Below are positions 8,013 to 14,526 of a stretch of DNA of 20,822 nucleotides, one piece after another. Positions within the stretch are counted from its first letter, which is position 1. Each line of letters opens with the position of its first letter. The position numbers and the translations under genes were made by a program. The notes beneath the pieces were generated by a model. It saw nothing but the letters and a program-made list of their open reading frames with translations, made no database searches and was not told where the DNA came from. The stretch comes from an uncultured bacterium (GTDB lineage Bacteria > Cyanobacteriota > Vampirovibrionia > Gastranaerophilales > Gastranaerophilaceae), in NCBI GenBank assembly GCA_900550295.1, contig URRM01000022.1, positions 1-20,822 of the forward strand. The letters run 5' to 3'.

Positions 8013-8615
8013 ATGCTTGAAAATGACGATTTTGATAATTTAAACCCAGATATGCCACACGATGATGACATGTCACTTGGTGATAACTTTGATGATAACC
8101 AACAAAATGATGGCTTAGATTTTGGTGATAGCATTGAAAATCTTGGCGAAGTTAATAATGTTGAAGGTAATGATGATTTTGTAGGCTCATTCACTTCTTC
8201 AAATGAAGTGAATGAAGGTAACGATATGTATGGAATGGATGATTCACCGTTAGTTGGTGAAGGATATGAAGAGCCAAAACAAAAAGAAACCGTTACTGTT
8301 CAACCGGTTAAATTCGCATCTTTTGATGATGCTCCAAATGCTTCCGGTGAAGCTTCTAAAAATTTAGATAACTTATTAGACATCAAACTACAATTAACTG
8401 TAGAATTAGGTAGAGCAACACTTCCTGTTAAAAAAGTTTTAGAGTTGACTCGTGGTTCAATTATTGAGTTGGAAAAGATTGCGGGTGAACCTGTTGAACT
8501 ATATGCGAACGGTAAATTGATTGCGCATGGTGAAGTTGTAGTAATTGAGGATAATTTTGGCTTACGTATTACAAGCATGACAGAGCCGGAAAACAGATTA
8601 AACGGACTTCAATAA
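8013..8615 (+). CDS. fliN: Flagellar motor switch protein FliN with long acidic N-terminus
   Basis: Base of the C-ring and docking site for the export ATPase regulator FliH. The C-terminal about 80 residues (roughly 120-196) are a clear FliN/SpoA domain: LLDIKLQLTVELGRATLPVKKVLELTRGSIIELEK, then PVELYANGKLIAHGEVVVIEDNFGLRIT. The first about 115 residues are low-complexity and very acidic (many Asp, Asn and Glu), with no recognisable CheC domain, so this is not a standard FliY. At 200 residues it is about 60 longer than enteric FliN. It follows fliM by 17 bases with an AAAGGG ribosome binding site. Confidence 0.93.
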   Translation: MLENDDFDNLNPDMPHDDDMSLGDNFDDNQQNDGLDFGDSIENLGEVNNVEGNDDFVGSFTSSNEVNEGNDMYGMDDSPLVGEGYEEPKQKETVTVQPVKFASFDDAPNASGEASKNLDNLLDIKLQLTVELGRATLPVKKVLELTRGSIIELEKIAGEPVELYANGKLIAHGEVVVIEDNFGLRITSMTEPENRLNGLQ

Positions 8616-8766
8616 AAACACTTGAAATTCTATTTTGTTTATGGCAGAATGAATTTACAACTTAATAAGTAATGAATGGCAAGATAGCTCACACGGTGAG
8701 GCTTGACGAAACGAGTCAGATACACCAGCTGAGCAGGAAGCCAAAAATGGATTTCTAAAAAGAAAT
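8616..8766. other. Spacer between fliN and tRNA-Met
   Basis: This 151-base spacer has no gene and no obvious intrinsic terminator for the flagellar operon. Most of it is occupied by the tRNA-derived hairpin described separately at 8678-8742. The sequence AATGGCAAGATAGCTCA occurs twice, once at 8675-8691 and once spanning the true tRNA start. Confidence 0.6.
8678..8742 (+). repeat. Partial copy of the tRNA-Met 5' end within a long imperfect hairpin
   Basis: Bases 8678-8700 repeat the first 23 bases of the adjacent tRNA-Met gene with a few changes in the D loop. Bases 8724-8734 are an exact reverse complement of the tRNA D-arm (8776-8786). Together they allow a stepped hairpin: GGC/GCC (8678-8680 with 8740-8742), GCTCA/TGAGC (8687-8691 with 8730-8734), GGTG/CACC (8695-8698 with 8723-8726) and TTGAC/GTCAG (8703-8707 with 8715-8719) around a GAAACGA loop. 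No T-arm or anticodon arm is present, so this is not a tRNA. It could be a rearranged tRNA fragment or a small structured RNA. Confidence 0.5.
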
Positions 8767-8840
8767 GGCAAGATAGCTCAGCTGGTGAGAGCGCTCGGCT
8801 CATACCCGGGAGGTCCTCGGTTCGATCCCGAGTCTTGCTA
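8767..8840 (+). tRNA. tRNA-Met (anticodon CAT), elongator type
   Basis: A full cloverleaf can be drawn. The acceptor stem is GGCAAGA (8767-8773) with TCTTGCT (8833-8839), including one terminal G-U pair. The D-arm is GCTC/GAGC, the anticodon stem CTCGG/CCGGG holds the loop CTCATAC (anticodon CAT), and the T-arm CTCGG-TTCGATC-CCGAG is followed by discriminator A at 8840. The paired first base and an anticodon stem without three consecutive G-C pairs of initiator type argue against fMet. A tRNA-Ile whose CAT is modified to lysidine cannot be fully excluded. CCA is not encoded. A run of eight T (8842-8849) follows and probably terminates transcription. Confidence 0.93.
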
Positions 8841-8939
8841 TTTTTTTTGCCAATTTTACAAAAAATTATGTTGTTTTTACCACCCGAGTAATCGCCTCGC
8901 ACTGCGCTCTTCAACTGTATTGGAAAGCATGATTTGGTT

Positions 8940-9130
8940 TGTACGGGTAATGTGATTTATTTGGGAAAACTTGCTCTGTGAGGGCATTTGAGAGGTCGGA
9001 AAAATCATTTTAACCGTACATCAAACTGAGCCAAAACGTGCTTTCTCTAAGATGTACGGGTAAAACGATTTAATTGAGCAACGCATTGTTATTAATGAAT
9101 TTCAAGGCTATATTTACGTTGTACGGATAA
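8940..9130. repeat. Four-copy TGTACGGnTAA motif array
   Basis: TGTACGGGTAA is found at 8940-8950 and 9053-9063, TGTACGGATAA at 9120-9130, and the reverse complement of TGTACGGTTAA at 9010-9020. The first two copies are both followed three bases later by GATTTA. The inverted copy and the last copy are each followed a few bases later by GAGCCAAAA (9028-9036 and 9134-9142). The combination of core and shared flanks makes chance unlikely. The function is unknown: protein binding sites or decayed element ends are possible. Confidence 0.55.
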
Positions 9131-9240
9131 AGTGAGCCAAAAAGGAAAAGCCCAATTTGAAATTTTAAAAAAATCTAACACTTAGTTTGATATTTACGAC
9201 CTATTTTATTCTAATTGATTCAGAAACGACACAAAGGTCG

Positions 9241-9258
9241 GAATTGGTGTTCCAATTC
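9241..9258 (+). promoter_or_regulatory. Perfect 7-bp hairpin ahead of the chimeric frame
   Basis: GAATTGG, a four-base loop TGTT, then CCAATTC, followed by TTTTAATTC. It could be a weak terminator or a leader structure. It lies 30 bases before the ATG at 9288. An inverted pair GACACA (about 9225-9230) and TGTGTC (9276-9281) encloses it, so a larger stem is possible that would cover the ribosome binding region. Confidence 0.35.
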
Positions 9259-9287
9259 TTTTAATTCAGAGGTAATGTGTCACTACT

Positions 9288-10637
9288 ATGAATGAAAATG
9301 AATATATAAATATAAGCAAAGCTTTTAGCTCCTCACTCGTTGAAAAAGCTGACGCAAGCATCGCTCTTAACTCGTTCGTCCCTATAAATAAGGTCGCTGA
9401 AGCAAAAGATTTAAAACCTAATCATTCTCTACGTTTAGAAATCAATAAACCGGAAAGCAAATATGTTGCTCGTGAAGTTAAAGTCAATGGTGGTACATCT
9501 TATGAAATATTGTATTCAACTCTTGAACCTGAAATTCAACAAAAACTTCGTGAGGGTAATCTAAAATCAACAGCACTCGTATCTCTAAATTACCAACCAA
9601 CAACTTTTGTATCAGAAAGTGCTAGACTACTTACATATGAGACTGCATTTTATGATAAAAGAAATTCAGGGGATGTAATTTTTCAATTTAACAATATGGC
9701 AGATGCGGCTTGTTCAGGTCTGTTAGATAACATGTCAGTATTCATACAAAGAATTTTCTCATCAATATCTCTTGTTTGCGTGTTGTTTTATAACTCATGG
9801 CAATTAGCTACTATTGGTCTATTAGTTCTTGCTTGTGCTTTTGCACCAGTAGCTAAATTACAAAAAAGAATAAAAGGTGTTCTTGACAAAACTGTTGTTG
9901 CAGACTCTGCAATTATTACAGAATATAATGAGGCTTTTGCCGGTAACAAAACTATAACATCATATAATTTACAAAAAAATGAAATTAATAAATTTAGTTC
10001 AATTTTAAGTAACATATTTGCACTAAGAATCAAGTTAGTTCAGAGAACACAATGGCTTTCCCCTATGATGCATGTTATTGTTTCAGTTGGTATTGCAGGT
10101 GCTATTGCATATGGCTCTCATTTAATAATGAGCAATCAAATAACCGCAGGTAATTTTGTTTCATTTATTACTGCACTTATTTTGCTTTATACCCCAGTAA
10201 AAAGCATTGGTAACAACTTAAATCAGGTACAATTCTCTTTCTTCGCAATAGAACAAGTTTTTGAAAAACTTGATGGGCAACCTGCTATTAAAGATAAAGA
10301 AAATGCTATACCTATGAATAGAGAACATTCTAAAATAGAATTCAAAGATGTAAACTTTGAATATGTAGAAAATGTGCCTGTTCTGAAAAATATTAATTTG
10401 AAAATAAATAAAGGTGAAACAATCGCTTTAGTGGGTAATTCTGGAGGAGGAAAAACCACAATAGTTAATTTATTGCCACGTTTCTATGATATTAAAAATG
10501 GTTCAATTACTATTAATGGTATTGATATAAGGAACTTTACCCTCCATTCATTAAGACAAAATATAGCAGTCGTTTTTCAGGATAATTTCCTATTTTCAGG
10601 AACTATAAGAGAATATATATTGAGCTATTTTGCATAG
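9288..10637 (+). pseudogene. Chimeric frame: Mu-type transposase N-terminus fused to truncated MsbA-like ABC exporter
   Basis: One uninterrupted 449-codon frame made of two unrelated parts. Residues about 1-112 look like the DNA-binding N-terminus of a Mu-type transposase (KYVAREVKVNGGTSYEILYSTLEPEIQQKL, then STALVSLN and FVSES). From about residue 113 it becomes an exporter of the MsbA class: FYDKRNSGDVIFQFNN, membrane segments near 145-185 and 260-300, then the ATPase domain starting near 345 with Walker A GNSGGGKTT (about 393-401) and Q-loop VFQDNFLFSGTI. It stops there, lacking the LSGGQ signature, Walker B and the first exporter helices, so transport and ATP hydrolysis are not expected. 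The 3' end abuts the MuB-like fragment on the other strand. A true hybrid protein is possible but unlikely. Confidence 0.7.
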
Positions 10638-10785
10638 CCCACCACATTATGGTGTATGTTTTGCCAAGTCCAGGCTCTCCATAAACAAGACCGAGTCCAG
10701 GAACTCCCTCTGCTCTATTTTGTAGATTATTCATCATACTAATAAAGTTTTTAACATTATTAGTTTTTACAAATGTCTTTTTCAT
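10603..10785 (-). pseudogene. Truncated MuB-like transposition ATPase
   Basis: MuB-type proteins are AAA ATPases that bind target DNA and activate the transposase. Only the N-terminal about 60 residues remain: MKKTFVKTNNVKNFISMMNNLQ, then Walker A GEPGLGKT and WWAMQN. The frame then leaves the family and ends at ILL-stop, where it meets the end of the ABC exporter fragment running the other way. The start at 10785 is favoured over an ATG seven codons upstream by a strong AGAAAGGAG ribosome binding site at 10791-10800. It lies just after the MuA-like gene, as in Mu. No Walker B remains, so it is not functional. Confidence 0.7.
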
Positions 10786-10818
10786 TTTGTACTCCTTTCT
10801 TTCCATTTATCTGTATTT

Positions 10819-11763
10819 TCACTTGTAAATTGACTTAAATTCGTTAGACTTAATATAGTTTGATAACCAAATTTTATCGTTGATATCTATACAACCATTT
10901 TTAATATGCCATTCATATCTTTCAAAACTTGTTTTAAATATAGGTCTAGCATTATTATTTGATCGTACTTTTGCTAAAAACTTTGATTCTGAAGAAGTAT
11001 TATTTGCAGTTTGATTTGGATAATTTTCTAATTGTTTTGTTATAAAATCTATATCACTAATGTTACAATGTTCTTTTACTGCTTTAATAGTTTTCTTTCG
11101 CAATCTTGCTTGTTTTTTAACTTTATGCTTATAATCCTCTAATTCTTCAAACTTCTTGTCACCATTAAAGAATTTGGACTTAAAAGCTCTGCCGTTATCT
11201 TGGTAAACAAACTCAGGAATGTGATTCATATTTAAAATGGCATTTCTTAATGCAGATGCTATATTTTGCGTACATTCTTCTAGCATAATATCGTAACCAA
11301 CAAGTCCACCTGATTTCCAATCTAAAAATCCTAATAATGTTGCTCTGCAAGGTTTACCTGTAAATGGATTTATTACTTGAAAATTTAAAGTATGTCCATC
11401 TGCGACCAAGACTTGACCTGCTTTTAAAAGAGAGGCATTTCTTACTATAAATGGACTTACTTTATCTTTTAAGGCTTTTTCACCTTCTCTTGCTAATATC
11501 CACTTAAAGTTATTTAACTCTATTAGTTCAGAATTAATATAATTATCTTTGATGTACATTTCTTGAATGTATTTTTTCTGATAATTTTCTTCAATAGAAC
11601 TTAATTTTATCTTGTAGGTTTTTCCACCTTTAACATTTTCTATAATATATTCATATTTGTTTTTGTTTAGAGAAAGCCTTACTGCTCTTTTAGTAATATT
11701 TTTCAGTATAGCAAGAGTTTCAACATCTATCCAAATTTTATCAGTTTCAATTTTATCTTTCAT
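10819..11763 (-). pseudogene. MuA-like DDE transposase with internal deletion
   Basis: The 314-residue frame has an N-terminal Mu-type DNA-binding domain (WIDVETLAILKNITKRAVR, KYEYIIENVKGGKTYKIKL). An RNase H-like catalytic core start follows, with VADGHTLNFQV (Asp122), GFLDWKSGGLVGYDI and VYQDNGRAFKSKFF (Asp189). After about residue 208 it jumps to C-terminal material ending RPIFKTSFERYEWHIKNG. The segment that should carry the third catalytic acid is missing, and the whole protein is roughly half the usual 600-700 residues; the N-terminal linker also looks shortened. It should be catalytically dead, though its DNA-binding domain could still bind element ends. The upstream side has no clear Shine-Dalgarno sequence. 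Confidence 0.75.
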
Positions 11764-11818
11764 TGTAGTCGAATATTAGACTGGAAACTCTCAAATTGGA
11801 AGTCTTTTATGAGGAAGT

Positions 11819-11854
11819 GTATAGTTATGTATCTGATTGTATAGGAATGTATCT
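11819..11854. repeat. Pair of 16-base direct repeats at exactly 20-bp spacing
   Basis: GTATAGTTATGTATCT (11819-11834) and GTATAGGAATGTATCT (11839-11854) differ at two positions. The 20-bp period is near two helical turns, so both would face the same side of DNA, as operators do. They lie about 55 bases upstream of the MuA-like start, the position of an early-promoter operator in Mu-type elements. Confidence 0.5.
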
Positions 11855-11966
11855 AAAAGTTTTCTTTATTTTAATCAAAAAAAATATAAAATAACCTGAA
11901 ATCTTGAATTGATAAGAAACTTAACTATAAAAAACGGCAAAAACTATCACAAAAACTTCCTACTTA

Positions 11967-12016
11967 GAGAGTTTGTAGAATTATAGTGTAAGTAACACCA
12001 AGAATGAGAGTTTGTA
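11967..12016. repeat. Direct repeat GAGAGTTTGTA, with an inverted partial copy upstream
   Basis: Exact 11-base copies lie at 11967-11977 and 12006-12016, 39 bases apart. The first eight bases recur in reverse complement (AAACTCTC) at 11785-11792. The arrangement suggests binding sites for an element-encoded protein, but the copies are short. Confidence 0.35.
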
Positions 12017-12195
12017 CAAAAAAATGATAGTAAAACGTCAAGATTAAACAATATCATAAAAAACACCTTCCTATTGACGAAAAATTTTAAACGCAAAAGG
12101 TAAATTTTACGTTTAATGCACTATCAAAATGTAGGAAGCAGGCTCAAATTTAGTAGGCATACATTTCACATTCTACTCATTTTATCTGTTACAAA

Positions 12196-12299
12196 AAATC
12201 ATTTCATGTGTTACGTTACACCAACAATTTTGAGAAAAATTAGCGTGTTAGTTTACCAAAAAAATCAAACCATCTGTAAATTGAAATCAAACCATGTGT
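12196..12299. repeat. Three related 16-base repeats on a 22-bp lattice
   Basis: AAATCAAACCATCTGT (12262-12277) and AAATCAAACCATGTGT (12284-12299) differ at one base and start 22 bp apart. A diverged copy, AAATCATTTCATGTGT (12196-12211), starts 66 bp (three times 22) earlier. Sites bound by MuA-type transposases are about 22 bp and lie in arrays at element ends, so this could be an element end. Alternatively they are operators for the ATP-grasp gene that starts 65 bases further on. Confidence 0.45.
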
Positions 12300-12363
12300 T
12301 CTTTTACAATAAGAAATTTTTTGTGTGTTTATAATATAATCAAAAAAAAGGAAGAAGGATAAA

Positions 12364-13506
12364 ATGTTTATATTAGAAGCGCCATATATTTCAGATTTAA
12401 TGCTTAAAACTTTAGAAAAAAATCAGTTTGAAGTACTTTCAAACGAAATAGCGCAAGATTATTCATCTGAGTACAAATTAAATTTAATTGAAAATTCTAC
12501 AGCAAAAAACAGTTTAAAGGTTTATTCAAATTCAGAAAACTCTATCAACTGGGTTTTAAATAATTTTCAAAACACTGATTTAGCAAGATTGATTAATATT
12601 TGTAAAAACAAGTTTGAATTTAGAAAAGGAATTAAATCAATCTATCCAAATTTCTTTTTTAAAGACATTACCTTAGATGAATTAAATATAATCGATATCT
12701 CAGACTTTCCGGAACAATTTATAATTAAGCCAACTGTCGGCTTTTTGAGTATGGGTGTTCACAAAGTATCTTCTCACGCAGAATGGAAATCAACAGTAAA
12801 CGCCATAAACAATGAAGTTGAAATGTTTGCAAAAAACTTTCCAAAAGAAGTTTTGAGCTCATCAAGTTTTATTGTTGAAGAAATTATTCAAGGCGAAGAA
12901 TTTGCAATTGATGCATACTTTGACAAAAATGGAATTCCTGTTATTCTAAATATCTTTCAACACCCATTTGTCAGCGAAGATGACGTCAGCGACAGAGCTT
13001 ATATTTCATCAGGAAAAGTTATAAAAGAAAACCTTGCCACTTTTGAAAAAATGTTGGGTGAAATCGGTAAAACATTAGATATCAAGAATTTTCCAATGCA
13101 CATTGAGGTTATAAAAACAGATGACTCAACTATTGTTCCGGTTGAAATTAATCCAATGAGATTTGCAGGTTGGTGTACAACAGATTTGGCATACTACGCT
13201 TACGGAATAAATATTTATGAATACTTTAACAACGACCTAAAACCTGATTGGGATAAAATTCTTGCTGACAAACAAGACAAAATTTATTATTTTGCAATGG
13301 CTGAAACTCCTGTAGGTATAGATAAATCTTCAATAAAATTTGATTATCCTGCTTTAGAAAAATTTTTCTATAAAGTTTTAGATTTCAGAAAAATAGATTA
13401 TAAAGAAAAACCTCTATTTGCAGTTATTTTTGGCGAAGCTAAAGACAGAGAAGAAATCAATAAAATTTTGGAAATGGACGTAAATGATTTTGTGGTACAC
13501 CTGTAG
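12364..13506 (+). CDS. ATP-grasp domain protein
   Basis: Probable ATP-dependent carboxylate-amine or carboxylate-thiol ligase of unknown substrate. The 380-residue protein has the ATP-grasp layout. The N-terminal about 100 residues form a preATP-grasp region. Next comes the ATP-binding stretch FIIKPTVGFLSMGVHKVSS (about 119-137), with the conserved Lys and glycine-rich loop, then FIVEEIIQGEEFAIDAYFD (about 168-186). The Mg-binding end is MHIEVIKTDDSTIVPVEINPMRFAGWCT (about 239-266), with the Glu-x-Asn signature. A C-terminal domain of about 100 residues follows. The ATG follows a good GGAAGAAGGAT ribosome binding site. It stands alone at the edge of the mobile-element scar, with no partner gene to suggest its substrate. 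Confidence 0.82.
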   Translation: MFILEAPYISDLMLKTLEKNQFEVLSNEIAQDYSSEYKLNLIENSTAKNSLKVYSNSENSINWVLNNFQNTDLARLINICKNKFEFRKGIKSIYPNFFFKDITLDELNIIDISDFPEQFIIKPTVGFLSMGVHKVSSHAEWKSTVNAINNEVEMFAKNFPKEVLSSSSFIVEEIIQGEEFAIDAYFDKNGIPVILNIFQHPFVSEDDVSDRAYISSGKVIKENLATFEKMLGEIGKTLDIKNFPMHIEVIKTDDSTIVPVEINPMRFAGWCTTDLAYYAYGINIYEYFNNDLKPDWDKILADKQDKIYYFAMAETPVGIDKSSIKFDYPALEKFFYKVLDFRKIDYKEKPLFAVIFGEAKDREEINKILEMDVNDFVVHL

Positions 13507-13559
13507 CTCTCTAATTATTTTTAATCTTATCAAATGCAATGGCGCTTTTTGTAAACAAT

Positions 13560-13568
13560 TGTTATAAT
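13560..13568 (+). promoter_or_regulatory. Extended -10 promoter of the calpain-like gene
   Basis: TG-T-TATAAT: a perfect -10 hexamer at 13563-13568 with the TGn extension at 13560-13562. No good -35 is visible 17 bases upstream, as expected for extended -10 promoters. It lies 69 bases before the ATG at 13637, which has AAGG at about 13626-13629 as ribosome binding site. Confidence 0.5.
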
Positions 13569-13636
13569 AAAACACATAAATAACAATTTTATTTTTTACG
13601 AAATTTTATAGAAGCATACAGTAATAAGGATTAATT

Positions 13637-14521
13637 ATGTTTAATAATATTTCAGCTTTAAATTTTAATACAAATTCATCAACGCATGGTTTGACTCAAA
13701 GAGCCACTGTGTCTGATAGTTCAAGTATCTTCGGCAATGATTTAGTCAAAGACGATAAAGTTAAATTGACAAAAGAAGAAAAAAAGGCTAAAAAAGCGGC
13801 AGAAAAAGCTGAAAAACAACGAATTAAAAATGTTCCTGACGGAATTATTCAAGGTGGAAAACAAGGCTCTAGTGCTGGTGATTGCTGGTTATTAGCACAG
13901 ATGAATTCAATGGCAAAAACCGACTGGGGCAGAGAAGCTCTTAAAAATGCGATTACTCAAGAAAAAGATGGCAGTTTTACCGTTCATTTTAAAGGTATAA
14001 ACAAAGATATAAATATTTCAGCCAAAGAATTTGCAAAAGGTCAAAAAAATAGCAACTATTCAAGCGGTGATGCGGATCCGTTATTGTTAGAATTGGCTGT
14101 AGAAAAACATTTCAAAGAAGAAAATATAAATTCTGGCTCAATTTCAGGTAACAAATTAGCTGGCACTTCATCATTACAAAATTTATTGACTGGAAAAACC
14201 GGTCGATCTACTGATGATGAAAAATATTATGAAGGCATTTTAAAACTAATGGGTAAAAATCCTAAGGACAATGCCGGAATTGCTGCTACATACATTTATT
14301 ACGACAATACTCAAGGCGCTGACGGTACTAACCATGCAGTTTCAGTGCAACAAGTTATTTTAGACAAAAAAGGCGAAATTAAAGAAGTTGTTCTTTTAGA
14401 TTCATACAGACCTGATACAACTTACAAAAAGAATTACGGTCAATTTGTAGATGAGTTGAAGGCTTTTGGGTTTACTACTCCTCCAAAAAGTTCTAGTGAA
14501 ACAGCGAAAAAGAGTGAATAG
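13637..14521 (+). CDS. Calpain-like (family C2) cysteine protease
   Basis: Predicted papain-fold protease related to the calpain catalytic core. The 294-residue protein has a Ser/Thr/Asn-rich N-terminus (1-38), a short charged Lys/Ala/Glu helix (about 42-64) and a protease domain from about 66. The catalytic Cys is Cys83 in SSAGDCWLLAQMNSMAKT, matching the calpain GDCWLLA signature. His233 in GTNHAVSVQQV is the likely catalytic His, and LLDSYRP (Asp255) occupies the place of the third residue, usually Asn. No signal peptide or membrane helix is present. No calcium-binding domains are attached. The substrate is unknown; an effector or a housekeeping role is possible. The GNAT gene follows 5 bases after the stop. 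Confidence 0.8.
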   Translation: MFNNISALNFNTNSSTHGLTQRATVSDSSSIFGNDLVKDDKVKLTKEEKKAKKAAEKAEKQRIKNVPDGIIQGGKQGSSAGDCWLLAQMNSMAKTDWGREALKNAITQEKDGSFTVHFKGINKDINISAKEFAKGQKNSNYSSGDADPLLLELAVEKHFKEENINSGSISGNKLAGTSSLQNLLTGKTGRSTDDEKYYEGILKLMGKNPKDNAGIAATYIYYDNTQGADGTNHAVSVQQVILDKKGEIKEVVLLDSYRPDTTYKKNYGQFVDELKAFGFTTPPKSSSETAKKSE

Positions 14522-14526
14522 TTGTT

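Larger units (their letters stand above)
8841..9287. other. Repeat-bearing non-coding spacer downstream of tRNA-Met
   Basis: I see no gene in these 447 bases. An antisense open frame across the tRNA is not credible. The spacer has locally higher GC near 8881-8912 than its surroundings and carries four copies of an 11-base motif (listed separately). Near the 3' end, GAATTGG-TGTT-CCAATTC (9241-9258) is a perfect hairpin. An outer inverted pair GACACA/TGTGTC flanks it just before the chimeric open frame. This is probably decayed mobile-element DNA. Confidence 0.5.
9288..12300. mobile_element. Remnant of Mu-type transposable element(s), mosaic with an ABC exporter fragment
   Basis: Three pieces of Mu-type transposition genes occur here: an N-terminal transposase fragment on the plus strand (9288 to about 9624), a truncated MuB-like ATPase on the minus strand (10603-10785) and an internally deleted MuA-like transposase on the minus strand (10819-11763). 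An ABC exporter fragment sits between them. The gene order A then B on the minus strand is the Mu order. The two transposase N-termini differ in sequence, so at least two related elements contributed. The outer limits are uncertain; the 22-bp-period repeats near 12196-12299 may be one end. No piece looks functional. Confidence 0.6.
11764..12363. other. 600-base repeat-rich non-coding region
   Basis: No credible gene is visible; a 72-codon plus-strand frame at 12116-12334 has no ribosome binding site and no recognisable content. The region holds several families of short repeats: a 20-bp-period pair (11819-11854), GAGAGTTT boxes (11967, 12006, and inverted at 11785), ACTATCA boxes in both orientations (11943, 12025 inverted, 12120), CTTCCTA boxes, an inverted repeat TTAAACG/CGTTTAA (12087-12116), and 22-bp-lattice repeats (12196-12299). 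This density fits the regulatory and end region of a Mu-like element, where repressor and transposase binding sites cluster. It also contains the leader of the downstream ATP-grasp gene. Confidence 0.5.

Noticed and set aside
8767..8840. Initiator tRNA-fMet
   Set aside because: The first acceptor pair is formed (G-U) and the anticodon stem lacks the three G-C pairs of initiators.
8639..8914. 91-codon minus-strand open frame covering the tRNA and the hairpin
   Set aside because: It is antisense to a clear tRNA, has no ribosome binding site and reads as tRNA complement; not a gene.
8940..9130. CRISPR array
   Set aside because: The motif is 11 bases, spacing is irregular (about 43-70 bases) and one copy is inverted; no cas genes.
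12116..12334. 72-codon plus-strand open frame in the repeat region
   Set aside because: No ribosome binding site, composition of random AT-rich translation, and it crosses the repeat array.
8767..12363. Tyrosine-recombinase island integrated at tRNA-Met
   Set aside because: No integrase was seen and I found no second copy of the tRNA 3' end downstream; the upstream repeat copies the 5' end instead.
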